Of a stretch of 48,326 bases of DNA, positions 15,425 to 24,290 are shown one piece after another (positions within the stretch are counted from its first letter, which is position 1; each line of letters opens with the position of its first letter). This DNA comes from an uncultured Lachnospiraceae bacterium (GTDB lineage Bacteria > Bacillota > Clostridia > Lachnospirales > Lachnospiraceae): the NCBI GenBank assembly GCA_947167135.1, contig CAMVGV010000020.1, positions 1-48,326 on the forward strand, read 5' to 3'. The notes beneath the pieces were generated by a model. It saw only the letters and a program-made list of their open reading frames with translations. It had not been told where the DNA came from and ran no database searches. The position numbers were made by a program, and so were the translations under genes.

Positions 15425-17636
15425 TTTTTCTCTCCTCTTTTTGCTTTAAATATTGTTTGATCTTTGTTTCTTTTCCGTCAGATCTGACGGTTATCGCTCC
15501 CCCGTATGCAGTGCAGAAGATGTCGGAATGTATGTTTTCCAGCCTTTTCAGGAGCTCTTTATGGGGATGGCCGTATGAATTTTTCCTCCCCGATGAAATA
15601 AGGGAAGCGTCGGGACGTATTTTCCTCAGGAACTCTTCCGGGGTGGAATTTCTGGAGCCATGATGTGAAACCTTCAAAACAGTTATTCTGTCTTTCTCCG
15701 AAAGCTTTTCTATCATCTGCTTTTCTCCCTCCCCCTGCGTGTCTCCGGTGAAAAGAGCGGAAAAAACCCCGTATTTCATTTCCACTACCGCAGAGTATTC
15801 ATTGGGATCGGATGCATAAAACCCTTTCCCGGGACCAAGACATCCGAAATCCAGTTCTCCTATGCTGAAGCCTCTCCCGGCACATATTTTTGAAACCTTT
15901 ATTCCCGCCTCTTCCGCACTCCTTACGATATCTCCGTACTTTTCATCCGGTTCATCTATTTCCGGCAGTATCAGGTTCTTTATCCTCAATCCTCCCCTGT
16001 TTCCCATATCCAGTATCTCCAGAAAACCGCAGATGTGATCGTTGTCGGTGTGTGTCAGAATGACCGCCTCTATCTCCCTTATTCCCATATACTTAAGGTA
16101 TGGAAGAACCCTGTATTTTGCGATCTCCTTTACGGAAGAGCTGCCGCAGTCTATCATTACGGTCTTCATCCTCCGGTCGCTTATGATATTGCAGTCTCCC
16201 TGACCTATATCCAGCATGGTGTAATTCAGTCCACGCGGAAAATGAAGCAGAAGTATCAACGGGAGGAGCATTAGGAACGGCAGAAACGATACGCTTGGTT
16301 TTTCTTCCCTTTTCCCGCTTTTCTTCCTTTTCCACAAGATGCAGAAAAGAAATAATAACGTATAGTAGACCACGATTCCCGCCGTTTCCGGCCTTCCCGC
16401 GGTGAAAACCGCTCCCGGAAAAGACTGGCATATTAGACACCCCCTTTCATAAAACAACAGGATCAGATGACAGATAAGCGCCGGCAGCATAGCCGGTATC
16501 GTAAGAAATAAACCTGAGAAAGCGGTTAATACCGCTGACACTACGAGAACTCCCATACAGGGGATCACCAGAAGGTTGATAAACAGTGAATATACCGGTA
16601 TCTCGTAGAAAAAATACAGAACCACAGGAAGAGTGAACAGATTGATGGAAAGGCTTGCTGCAAAGCCCGACATCAGCTTTTTCTCCCCAAAGGGAAGGCT
16701 TTTTTTCAGAACCGGGCTTATCAGCGCTATTCCTGCCACCGCCCCGAAGGACAGCATAAAGCCCGAGTCAAAGATATACAGTGGATCCGTAAAAAGAATG
16801 GTCATCAGGGACAGGGCAAGAGCACTTAAAAGATCATATGTCCTGTGCACAAGATCGGACACCATACAAGTTCCGAACATTATGGCTGCCCTCACGGTTG
16901 CAGTTCCGGCTCCGGCCATAAGCGAATACAGGGAAATGAACAGCATACAGGATAGGGAAGCAGCCACGGGATTCAGCCGGAGCTTTCTTAAGAGTCTGTA
17001 CAGACCGTATCCCAGTATGGAGATATGTAGTCCGGAGATCGACAGGGCATGGGCTATGCCTGCGCTCTGATAGAGCTCTTTGATACCGGGATCCAGAGCG
17101 GTTCTGTCCCCGAGTATCATAGCCTTTAGTATCCCGCTGTCCTTTTCGTTTAAGAGTCTGTCATAGACAGCTCCCAGACTGCAGCGGAGGGAAAAGAGCT
17201 TTTCCCGCAAAATATCGTATCTCTTTGAGTACGACAATATCTCCCCGTCAAACAGCCTGTAATCTATTCCCCTGATCAGATAATACCTTCTCATATCGAA
17301 CTGACCGGGATTGGAAGCTTCCTCAAAAAGAGAAAACCTTCCCCTCACCGTGACCCGTGCCCCTATGGGAGGCAGGTCCGCTAAGCTGTCGTATTGCTCT
17401 TTGAGATATATGAAAACTGAAGTTTTGTCCGGATCTCCCTTTTCGGGAGCGGCACTGTCAAGAATAATGATAAAAGAATCGTTTTTGTATTGCCTGTCGG
17501 AAAGCTTTCCGCTGACGGTTATAAGAGAATTGTCGGGAACGTCCGGCGGATTTCCCCTTATGGGGTGCAGCTTCATTAAGATAAGCGCAATAATAAGGAA
17601 GAGGCAGGCAATAAAGACAAGGGGTCTTCTAATCAC
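15405..17636 (-). CDS. comEC: ComEC/Rec2 DNA-uptake channel protein
   Basis: ComEC forms the inner-membrane channel for single-stranded DNA during transformation. The 743-residue protein has N-terminal membrane helices with an OB-like DUF4131 region (about 40-130). The polytopic Competence domain (about 165-430) includes HALSISGLHISI. A C-terminal metallo-beta-lactamase domain contains LDIGQGDC, the metal motif THTDNDH and a later KVSHHGS. It is full length. The GTG start overlaps the stop of the GerMN gene (GTGATTAG), so translation is coupled. comEA lies about 6 kb upstream, separated by a two-component system and two metabolic genes. Confidence 0.95.
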   Translation of the reverse strand: MIRRPLVFIACLFLIIALILMKLHPIRGNPPDVPDNSLITVSGKLSDRQYKNDSFIIILDSAAPEKGDPDKTSVFIYLKEQYDSLADLPPIGARVTVRGRFSLFEEASNPGQFDMRRYYLIRGIDYRLFDGEILSYSKRYDILREKLFSLRCSLGAVYDRLLNEKDSGILKAMILGDRTALDPGIKELYQSAGIAHALSISGLHISILGYGLYRLLRKLRLNPVAASLSCMLFISLYSLMAGAGTATVRAAIMFGTCMVSDLVHRTYDLLSALALSLMTILFTDPLYIFDSGFMLSFGAVAGIALISPVLKKSLPFGEKKLMSGFAASLSINLFTLPVVLYFFYEIPVYSLFINLLVIPCMGVLVVSAVLTAFSGLFLTIPAMLPALICHLILLFYERGCLICQSFPGAVFTAGRPETAGIVVYYTLLFLFCILWKRKKSGKREEKPSVSFLPFLMLLPLILLLHFPRGLNYTMLDIGQGDCNIISDRRMKTVMIDCGSSSVKEIAKYRVLPYLKYMGIREIEAVILTHTDNDHICGFLEILDMGNRGGLRIKNLILPEIDEPDEKYGDIVRSAEEAGIKVSKICAGRGFSIGELDFGCLGPGKGFYASDPNEYSAVVEMKYGVFSALFTGDTQGEGEKQMIEKLSEKDRITVLKVSHHGSRNSTPEEFLRKIRPDASLISSGRKNSYGHPHKELLKRLENIHSDIFCTAYGGAITVRSDGKETKIKQYLKQKEERKNEKSFN

Positions 17637-18555
17637 TGCTCACTATCTCCCCGTTAAATGAATAGGCTTCGTCAAGTCTCACATTACTCCGTAATACCCT
17701 GTCTGTTTCCCCGTTTACCGATATCTGCACCTTATTCACTCCCGGAACACTGGTCAGGGAATTGACTATGGAATATAACAGTGTTTCCTCCGTAACGTCC
17801 ACAGGTTTGTCCACAAGGGCGGTATCCAGGCTCACGTAACATATACCGTTCTTGATGGCTATGGTATTCAGCTTCGTGTCCGGTGATATGGTGGCATAGC
17901 CCTCGTGCTCTCCGGGTCCGGCTATCAACTGCTCTATGACTACCTTCTCCAGGGGCTCATTACTGCTGTAAACCATATCTCTCTTTGTCTCAACGAGAGA
18001 GGTCCCTCCCTTGCCGGCAAAATAAAGCCTGATGCTTTTCTTTACATAGGAGCTGAGCTCATCTCCCGCATTATCTATGAAGGAATAATCAGTCATGCTC
18101 CCGACTTCTTCTCCATTGGCATATTTCAGGGCTTCCCCGTTCACTTCAAAAAACACATATTTGACCTCTTTTTCCTGCATAACGGTCTGCACCACCGCTG
18201 CACGGAAAAGCACTTCCTTTTCGATTTTCATGTCATAATATCTGTCGTCAAAATTCAGTATGGTTCCCTTATCCTCATTTCTGTAATCAATAAGCATAAC
18301 ATCATTGCCTACGGTTCTTTTCAGCCTTACATCCGAAGGATCCTTCTGAAGCTCCAGGATATAATCGGAAATCCCCGAGCTTTCGGAGAGTTCAGGTTTT
18401 TCCTCGAAGAGGATCTGTGATTCATCCTGAGTAAGGTAATACACTCCGTATCCTCTCTTTGCCGTACTCTCCCCGCCTTCTGCGCATCCCTGTATAAGCA
18501 GAGCACAGAACAGAAGGATTATGGCTATTATGATTATTTGTTTCGATCCCCGCAT
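17629..18555 (-). CDS. GerMN-domain lipoprotein
   Basis: From the ATG at 18555 the protein (308 aa) begins with a lipoprotein signal ending in LLIQGC (Cys24). A mixed region follows, then a C-terminal GerMN domain (about 185-300) with the typical RLYFA...LEKVVIEQLIAGP...NTIAIKNGICYVSLD pattern and the VNSLTSVPGVNKVQISVNGE end. GerMN domains occur in the spore-germination protein GerM and in LpqB, a lipoprotein encoded with the MtrAB two-component system. The position directly behind a histidine kinase gene resembles the mtrB-lpqB arrangement, so it may modulate the kinase from outside the membrane. A longer frame starts at 18615, inside the kinase gene, but the recurrent AAGGAGCGGCAT motif points to 18555. 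Confidence 0.8.
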   Translation of the reverse strand: MRGSKQIIIIAIILLFCALLIQGCAEGGESTAKRGYGVYYLTQDESQILFEEKPELSESSGISDYILELQKDPSDVRLKRTVGNDVMLIDYRNEDKGTILNFDDRYYDMKIEKEVLFRAAVVQTVMQEKEVKYVFFEVNGEALKYANGEEVGSMTDYSFIDNAGDELSSYVKKSIRLYFAGKGGTSLVETKRDMVYSSNEPLEKVVIEQLIAGPGEHEGYATISPDTKLNTIAIKNGICYVSLDTALVDKPVDVTEETLLYSIVNSLTSVPGVNKVQISVNGETDRVLRSNVRLDEAYSFNGEIVSSD

Positions 18556-18601
18556 ACCTTGACGATGCCGCTCCTTCCGCCGTTTCTTTGCCGCCTGTAT
18601 C

Positions 18602-20050
18602 TCAGACAGCCACATATTTCAAAGGAACCCTTACGGTAAAAGTCGTTCCCTCCCCCTCTACACTGCTGACCTTTATAGCGCCTCTGTGCATCAGTATCGA
18701 GCTTCTGGTAATTGCGAGCCCCAGCCCGGTACCGCCTATTTCCCTTGAATGTGATTTATCAACCCTGTAGAATCTTTCAAAGATATGATCCACAGAATCC
18801 TCCGGTATCCCTATACCGGAATCGGATACGGTTATGGTGAAAAACTGATGGTCACTGTCCAGTCCCACTCTTATCCAGCCGTTCTCCTTATTGTATTTCA
18901 CTGCATTCTCGACAAGATTCATTATTGCAAGGGTAAATTTCGTTCTGTCCACCTCGGCATTTACCAGTCTCTTGCTTTCAAACACTATCTGAACTCCCTT
19001 TTTGTCGGCAATGGGACGAAGTCTCTTTAACAGGAGTTCGATAAGAGCGTTAATATCCGTGTCCTCAGCGTTTATCTCCTCGGTGGCCTTGTCCATCTTT
19101 ACCATTGAGAGAAGATCATTGATGATCTTATCCTCCCTGTCCACTTCCTCCGCGATATCGATCATAAACTCCCTGTAGGTTTCATTTGACACCTCATCCG
19201 CAGAGATCAGGGAATCCGCCAGTACTTTCATGGAGGTAAGCGGCGTCTTCAGCTCATGTGAAACATTTGAAACAAATTCATCCCTTGATTCGTCCAGGAT
19301 CTTCAGCCTGCCCATAAGGTTATTAAAGGCATCCATTATGGCTTCGGTCTCGGTATAATCAGGTATTGATATCTGCGCCTCCCCGAAGCCCTCCTTAACG
19401 GAGCTTATCGCTGCGGTGATCCGCTTAAAGGGTCTTGTCAGAAGATAGGACACAAATAGAGAAAGAGCGAATAGAAGCAGGGCCATGGTGAACAGCATGA
19501 TATTCAGCTTTCTGTTCAGTACATCCTCCGTATCCCTTATCATTCCCGTTGCTGCCGATACGAAGAGTACTCCCTCCGTTTCCCCGGTTTTTATGTTGCT
19601 TACAGGCACACATATTTCAATGTACTCGTTTTCCTGGTCATAAACAGAGGAGCCCGCTCCCGAGGAAAAGCATTTTATGATCTCCTGGGAGATCATGGTC
19701 CTGCCGTTTGAAAGATCATAGGTGTCATGTATTATAACGAATCTGTTGTCGGTAATGATAATCCTGCCGTTATATATGCCTGCCAGAAGATCCATCTCGC
19801 TGTTTATGGAATCATTTTCCGGGTTCAGAAAGTACCCTTCGGAATCCAGCCTGGTGGCAAGGATCCTGCTTTGATCCACTGCCTCTGTGGTGCGGACGGA
19901 AACCGCCCTTGTTCTGTAATTCTCAACCACTGCTTCGGAAATAATAATTGCGGGAATAATACCTGCAAGAAAAAACAGAACGATCAACAGAAATCTCAGA
20001 CTCTTCAGAGCCTTAAGCTTATTAAGAAAAACCAGAAAAATCGTCTTCAT
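18602..20050 (-). CDS. Sensor histidine kinase
   Basis: The kinase has a membrane helix near the N-terminus, an extracytoplasmic sensor region of about 140 residues and a second helix, followed by HAMP. The HisKA phosphorylation motif is SHELKTPL (His near residue 265). The ATP-binding domain has the NLVENAVKYN, DSGIGIP and GGTGLGL boxes. I use the ATG at 20050; an in-frame TTG lies 24 nt upstream. The natural partner is probably the OmpR-type regulator at 22871-23560, which is separated from it by xylA and an aminotransferase gene. The kinase gene has its own upstream region, with two TTGTAA direct repeats 11 nt apart, behind a terminator. Confidence 0.95.
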   Translation of the reverse strand: MKTIFLVFLNKLKALKSLRFLLIVLFFLAGIIPAIIISEAVVENYRTRAVSVRTTEAVDQSRILATRLDSEGYFLNPENDSINSEMDLLAGIYNGRIIITDNRFVIIHDTYDLSNGRTMISQEIIKCFSSGAGSSVYDQENEYIEICVPVSNIKTGETEGVLFVSAATGMIRDTEDVLNRKLNIMLFTMALLLFALSLFVSYLLTRPFKRITAAISSVKEGFGEAQISIPDYTETEAIMDAFNNLMGRLKILDESRDEFVSNVSHELKTPLTSMKVLADSLISADEVSNETYREFMIDIAEEVDREDKIINDLLSMVKMDKATEEINAEDTDINALIELLLKRLRPIADKKGVQIVFESKRLVNAEVDRTKFTLAIMNLVENAVKYNKENGWIRVGLDSDHQFFTITVSDSGIGIPEDSVDHIFERFYRVDKSHSREIGGTGLGLAITRSSILMHRGAIKVSSVEGEGTTFTVRVPLKYVAV

Positions 20051-20083
20051 TATCTGAATACCCAATAAGGTCAAAACAGATTG

Positions 20084-20100
20084 TTACAATATTATTACAA
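20084..20100 (-). promoter_or_regulatory. Candidate OmpR/PhoB-type regulator box upstream of the kinase gene
   Basis: On the minus strand TTGTAA occurs twice with an 11-nt period (20095-20100 and 20084-20089), 34-50 nt before the kinase ATG. Direct repeats at 11-nt spacing are the usual binding pattern of OmpR/PhoB-family regulators, and such a regulator is encoded at 22871-23560. A possible promoter, TTGTCG-N17-TAATAT, overlaps the same segment. Confidence 0.35.
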
Positions 20101-20157
20101 AAAAAAGGATCCGACAAGGGAAATCTGAAAAAATATTGTTCTTTAATCAAAACATAA

Positions 20158-20181
20158 GGCGTGCCTCATTCGAAGCACGCC
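20158..20181 (-). terminator. Hairpin terminator overlapping the aminotransferase stop codon
   Basis: GGCGTGC and GCACGCC pair around a 10-nt loop that contains the TGA stop of the aminotransferase gene. On the minus strand the hairpin is followed by TTATGTTTTGATT. It should separate comEA-RR-xylA-aminotransferase transcription from the kinase gene. Confidence 0.65.
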
Positions 20182-21464
20182 CTGACTATCTCTATTACCC
20201 TGTCCTGCTCTTCCGCAGTCATTTTTATGTCACTCGGCAGGCAGAAACCTCTTTTGAAAATATCCATTCCAATATCGACCGGAAGACCGTCCTTACCCCT
20301 GTCGCCTCCATCAATATAGGCGTTTGAAAGCGCCCGTCCGTTTCCTTCCCGGGTTATGAAAGCATTGCTCCTGTAAACAGGCTGCTGATGCATAGGCTTC
20401 CAAATTGGCCGTCCTTCGGCATTTAAGGAGCTCAATGTCTCAAGTATCTCCATTGGACAGCTCTTTCCCTCTTCGGGACTGTACAGGCTTTCCCGTCCGC
20501 TACGTACTTCGCGGCACAAATGGTCGTCATCTATAATAGCGGAGCTCAGCCAATAGTTTGGTGAGCTGTTTTCCGCATCAAAGGGATTCATCCTCAAGGG
20601 CAATCCTGAAAAGCCCTTTTCGTAGCGTTCATAAATTGCCTTCTTCAAAGCAATGTGCTCCTTTAGATGCGGAAGCTGTCCCCTTATGACTCCGGCTATG
20701 ACATTGCTCATCCTGTAATTATATCCCAGCTCCTCGTGCTGGTACCAGGGAGCAGCTTCCCTTGCCTGAGTGGACCACTTCCTGACCTTCTGTGCATCCT
20801 CCCTTGAATCGCTTAGGAACATTCCTCCGGAGGAACCGGTTATTATCTTATTCCCGTTAAACGAGATTACACCATAATCTCCGAGACTACCGGTCTGCCT
20901 GAGTTTGTACTCCGCACCCAGAGATTCCGCTGCGTCCTCTACTATCAAGGCATCATGCTGATCGGCAACTGAGCGTATCTCATTCATTTTGGCAGGAGTC
21001 CCGTAAAGATGGGCAACTACGATTAGTTTTGTATCAGGATAAATCCTGAAGGCCTGCTCCAGAGCAACAGGATCCATATTCCAGGTATCATATTCCCCGT
21101 CTACAAAGACGGCCTCACCTCCCTCATATGCAACGGGATTCACCGTAGCATCAAAGGTCATATCTGAGCAGAATACTCTGTGCCCCGCGAGACTTCCCCT
21201 GTTTGCGGGATGAATACCGTAAAGCCTTTCCCCTGCCAGCCGTATGGCGAGATGGAGAGCCGCCGTCCCTGAGGACAGAGCGACCGCATATCTGCAGCCG
21301 GTCTTTTCCGCAGCGGCGGCTTCTACAGCGTCCAGATTCTTGCCTACGGTAGACATCCAGTTGGTGTCATAGGCCTCCTTTATGAATTCTATCTCCTCAC
21401 CATGCATGGTGGGGCTTGCAAGCCATATTCTGTTTTCAAAGGCTTCAAAGCTTTTTCTGTACAT
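20166..21464 (-). CDS. DegT/DnrJ/EryC1/StrS-type PLP aminotransferase
   Basis: Sugar aminotransferases of this family transfer an amino group to keto-sugar nucleotides used in surface glycans. The sequence has the SSGTAALHLA cofactor loop (about 64-73), the SDMTFDATVNPV segment, VEDAAESLGA with the pyridine-binding Asp177, and NGNKIITGSSGG with the PLP Lys206. At 432 residues it is longer than usual, with a C-terminal insert rich in charged residues around 325-410. It follows xylA by 12 nt. No nucleotide-sugar dehydratase or epimerase lies nearby, so the substrate is unknown. Confidence 0.9.
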   Translation of the reverse strand: MYRKSFEAFENRIWLASPTMHGEEIEFIKEAYDTNWMSTVGKNLDAVEAAAAEKTGCRYAVALSSGTAALHLAIRLAGERLYGIHPANRGSLAGHRVFCSDMTFDATVNPVAYEGGEAVFVDGEYDTWNMDPVALEQAFRIYPDTKLIVVAHLYGTPAKMNEIRSVADQHDALIVEDAAESLGAEYKLRQTGSLGDYGVISFNGNKIITGSSGGMFLSDSREDAQKVRKWSTQAREAAPWYQHEELGYNYRMSNVIAGVIRGQLPHLKEHIALKKAIYERYEKGFSGLPLRMNPFDAENSSPNYWLSSAIIDDDHLCREVRSGRESLYSPEEGKSCPMEILETLSSLNAEGRPIWKPMHQQPVYRSNAFITREGNGRALSNAYIDGGDRGKDGLPVDIGMDIFKRGFCLPSDIKMTAEEQDRVIEIVRACFE

Positions 21465-21476
21465 TGGTTTCCGGGA

Positions 21477-22802
21477 TCAAAACTCGAGGCTCATAAGGCA
21501 CTGGTTCATAACAGATTCCAGCTCTTCCTGTCTGCCGCTGGTATTTGTGGTAACCTCGCCCATCTTCTGAACATAGGCATAGAGAGATTCCAGAGATTCC
21601 TTTCCGTCTATGATGCTCTTTCCGATACCGCTCTTCCAGCTTGCATATCTCTCTTCCACGAATTTGTCAATACGTCCGTCCTCTATCATCCTGTCTGCCA
21701 GGAGAAGACCCAGGGCAAAGCCGTCCATACCTGCAATGTGGGCGATGGCAACATCATCAAGTGTGAATGATCCTCTCCTCTGCTTTGCGTCAAAGTTCAG
21801 TCCGCCGGTGGTAAATCCGCCTGCCTTCAGTATCTCATACATCGCCAGAGCCGCTCCGTACACATCCGTAGGGAACTGATCCGTATCCCAGCCGAGGAGC
21901 ATATCGCCCTGGTTGGCATCTACCGAACCGAATACTCCGTTCACCCTTGCCACTCTCAGCTCATGCTGCATAGTATGTCCTGCAAGTGTAGCGTGGTTTG
22001 TCTCTATATTGAGCCTGAATCTGTCCATAAGTCCGTATGCACGAAGGAAGTTTACACAGGTGGCTGCATCAAAATCATACTGGTGCTTTGTGGGCTCCTT
22101 CGGCTTAGGCTCGATGTAGAAAGGACCTGTGAATCCGATCTTGTCCGCATGGGCGATCAGCATCTTGAAGAGCCTTGCCATATTGTCAAGCTCCAGCCCC
22201 ATATCTGTATTGAGAAGGGTTTCATAGCCCTCACGTCCTCCCCAGCAGGTATAGCCTGCGCCGTCCAGAGTCTTGGTGGCTTCCAGAGCTGCCTTTAACT
22301 GTGCTGCAGCATAGGCAAAGGCATCTGCATTCGGAGCCGTACCTGCGCCGTGCATGTAACGGGGATTATTAAAGAGGTTGGCCGTTCCCCAGAGAAGCTT
22401 CTTTCCGCTCTCCTTCTGCTTATCCTTAAGGATATCAACGATGGTGTTCAGGTTTTCCGTGCTCTCGTCTATGTTCCTTCCCTCCGGAGCAATATCACGG
22501 TCATGGAAGCAGTAATAATCGATCCCCAGCTTGTCCATAAACTCAAAGCCCGCATCCACCTTGGCCTTTGCAAGGTCCATGGCTTCCTTGTTCCCGAAGC
22601 TCTTGTCCATGGTGGGGGATCCGAACATATCCTGGCCGTTGGCACAGAGAGTATGCCACCAAGCCATACCGAATTTCAGCTGTTCACGCATGGTCTTCCC
22701 GGCAACCTTCCTGTCGGGATCATAGAACTTGAAGGCGAAGGGATTTTTGCTCTTCGGTCCTTCATACTTTACCTTTGGTACATTCTTGAAATAATCGCTC
22801 AC
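21477..22802 (-). CDS. xylA: Xylose isomerase
   Basis: XylA interconverts D-xylose and D-xylulose (also glucose and fructose) with two divalent metals. The 441-residue protein matches the class II form. It has [16 protein letters not shown], the catalytic YCFHDRD (His100, Asp103), [14 protein letters not shown], the metal-ligand [14 protein letters not shown] and FDAKQRRGS. The start is GTG, 5 nt after AAGGAGG. It lies between a response regulator and an aminotransferase and has no xylulokinase, xylose transporter or XylR neighbour. This is unusual and suggests relocation into this operon. Confidence 0.97.
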   Translation of the reverse strand: MSDYFKNVPKVKYEGPKSKNPFAFKFYDPDRKVAGKTMREQLKFGMAWWHTLCANGQDMFGSPTMDKSFGNKEAMDLAKAKVDAGFEFMDKLGIDYYCFHDRDIAPEGRNIDESTENLNTIVDILKDKQKESGKKLLWGTANLFNNPRYMHGAGTAPNADAFAYAAAQLKAALEATKTLDGAGYTCWGGREGYETLLNTDMGLELDNMARLFKMLIAHADKIGFTGPFYIEPKPKEPTKHQYDFDAATCVNFLRAYGLMDRFRLNIETNHATLAGHTMQHELRVARVNGVFGSVDANQGDMLLGWDTDQFPTDVYGAALAMYEILKAGGFTTGGLNFDAKQRRGSFTLDDVAIAHIAGMDGFALGLLLADRMIEDGRIDKFVEERYASWKSGIGKSIIDGKESLESLYAYVQKMGEVTTNTSGRQEELESVMNQCLMSLEF

Positions 22803-22849
22803 TTTTGCCTCCTTTATAAAATAAAAGCTGACTCAGGGTTCTCGTAACT

Positions 22850-22882
22850 TTCGCCGGGATACACCTACATTCACCCGGCGAA
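22850..22882 (-). terminator. Hairpin between the regulator gene and xylA
   Basis: TTCGCCGGG and CCCGGCGAA form a perfect 9-bp stem around a 15-nt loop. The left arm includes the last codons of the response regulator gene, and its TGA lies at the base of the loop. No T-run follows, so it may attenuate or stabilise RNA and not fully terminate. Confidence 0.45.
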
Positions 22883-23560
22883 GTAGTAGCCTACGCCCCA
22901 CTTTGTGTGGACATACCGGGGGTTACTCGGACTCTCCTCGATCTTTTCCCTCAGACGCCTGATATGAACGTCAACCGTACGTTCGTCACCGGGATAATCC
23001 TTACCCCAGATCAGATTCAGGAGATCCATCCTTGAATATATCTTATTGGGATTCTTTGCCAGAAGCTCAAGAACATCAAACTCCCTTGCAGTCAGATTGA
23101 TCTCGTGTTCATAAATATAGATGCGCCTGTTCTCCAGATCCATTTTCAATGCGCCCTTGACAAGAAGCTTCCTCGCTCCGTTACTGTCGGAATTCTTCTC
23201 GATCCTGCGCATAATGGCCTTTATCCTGGCCTTCACCTCGAGGATGTTGAAGGGCTTTGTGATATAGTCGTCGGCACCGTATTCAAGTCCCAGAATCTTG
23301 TCCATATCATCGCCCTTTGCGGTAAGCATGATTATCGGGACATCCGAGAATTCCCTGATGGCCTGACAGGCATCAAAGCCCGAAAGTTTTGGAAGCATCA
23401 CGTCAAGAAGGATGATATCGTAATCACCCTCCCGCGCTTTTTCAACGGCTTCCTCACCGTCAAAAGCGGTATCAACCTCCATATTATCCTGCTTTAAGCT
23501 GAAGCTGATACCCTTTACTATGGTTTTTTCATCATCTACAACCAGAACTTTTCTTGCCAT
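22871..23560 (-). CDS. OmpR/PhoB-family response regulator
   Basis: Receiver domain (1-120) with the acidic pair Asp9/Asp10, phospho-acceptor Asp53 in LLDVMLP, Thr80 and Lys102 (YITKPF). It is followed by a winged-helix DNA-binding domain (about 130-229) with LTAREFDVLELLAKNPN and the recognition-helix segment RTVDVHIRRLREKIE. It should control genes with direct-repeat sites. It begins one base after the comEA stop. The likely kinase partner is encoded about 2.8 kb downstream, beyond xylA and the aminotransferase gene. Confidence 0.96.
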   Translation of the reverse strand: MARKVLVVDDEKTIVKGISFSLKQDNMEVDTAFDGEEAVEKAREGDYDIILLDVMLPKLSGFDACQAIREFSDVPIIMLTAKGDDMDKILGLEYGADDYITKPFNILEVKARIKAIMRRIEKNSDSNGARKLLVKGALKMDLENRRIYIYEHEINLTAREFDVLELLAKNPNKIYSRMDLLNLIWGKDYPGDERTVDVHIRRLREKIEESPSNPRYVHTKWGVGYYFAG

Positions 23561-24208
23561 TTAAACCGTGATCTGATCCTTGATCTTATTAAAGAGACCG
23601 TCCTTAATGCCGGAAACATTCTTGATCTCTTCAACACTTCTGAAAGCCCCGTTTTCCTCCCGGTAGCTGATAATGGCCTGTGCACGGCTTTCTCCGATGC
23701 CGTTTATCTCTGTAAGCTCGGATACCGAAGCCGTATTGATATTGACAAGTCCCTTTGCCTCCGCTCCGCCTGACATACCCGGCAGCTCTCCCTGTACGCC
23801 CGGGCCTCCGGTACCGGCTGCGGCTCTTTTAGTTTCCTCATATTCCTGCCGGTCAGGAACCCTGATGACCGATCCGTCGGTTACGGCTGCCGCAAGGTTC
23901 AGAGCCTCCACTGCCGCATCTTCATTAAAGCCGCCCGCGGAATCTATTACCCTGAATACCCTTGTGCCTGAAGGCACCTCATAAACTCCGGGCTTCCTGA
24001 CAGCTCCTGTGAGATATACAAAGCAGCTCTCCTCCGGTTCCGCCTCTTCCTGCTCTTCAGCTTCCTCCGTTTCTGACGGATCCGTTTCCGGGTCTGAAGC
24101 CTCCGCCGAAGCCTCCCTGTTGCTTATCACTATCTCCTCATCTTCGCCGCATCCGCTGAAACAGAGGACTAAAGCGAGGATGAATATGCCACATATTCTT
24201 TTTTTCAA
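23561..24208 (-). CDS. comEA: ComEA-like DNA-binding competence lipoprotein
   Basis: ComEA binds incoming double-stranded DNA outside the membrane and hands it to ComEC. The start is TTG. The signal ends in CFSGC (Cys20), suggesting a lipoprotein rather than the more usual membrane-helix anchor. An acidic linker follows, then an SLBB domain (about 62-120, VYLTGAVRKPGVYEVPSGTR) and a C-terminal helix-hairpin-helix pair (about 150-215) with VNINTASVSELTEINGIGESRAQAII. It has a sigma-A promoter at 24253-24281 and is the first gene of the group that continues with the response regulator. Confidence 0.9.
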   Translation of the reverse strand: MKKRICGIFILALVLCFSGCGEDEEIVISNREASAEASDPETDPSETEEAEEQEEAEPEESCFVYLTGAVRKPGVYEVPSGTRVFRVIDSAGGFNEDAAVEALNLAAAVTDGSVIRVPDRQEYEETKRAAAGTGGPGVQGELPGMSGGAEAKGLVNINTASVSELTEINGIGESRAQAIISYREENGAFRSVEEIKNVSGIKDGLFNKIKDQITV

Positions 24209-24252
24209 TTTACACCTGACCTTCCTCCGCCAGGCGTCCCAAATGTAAGGTA

Positions 24253-24281
24253 ATTATATTCTCAGGATGTAAAAAAAACAA
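24253..24281 (-). promoter_or_regulatory. comEA promoter
   Basis: On the minus strand TTGTTT (24276-24281), a 17-nt spacer and TATAAT (24253-24258), about 45 nt before the TTG start of comEA. Confidence 0.6.
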
Positions 24282-24290
24282 CAGACTTTT

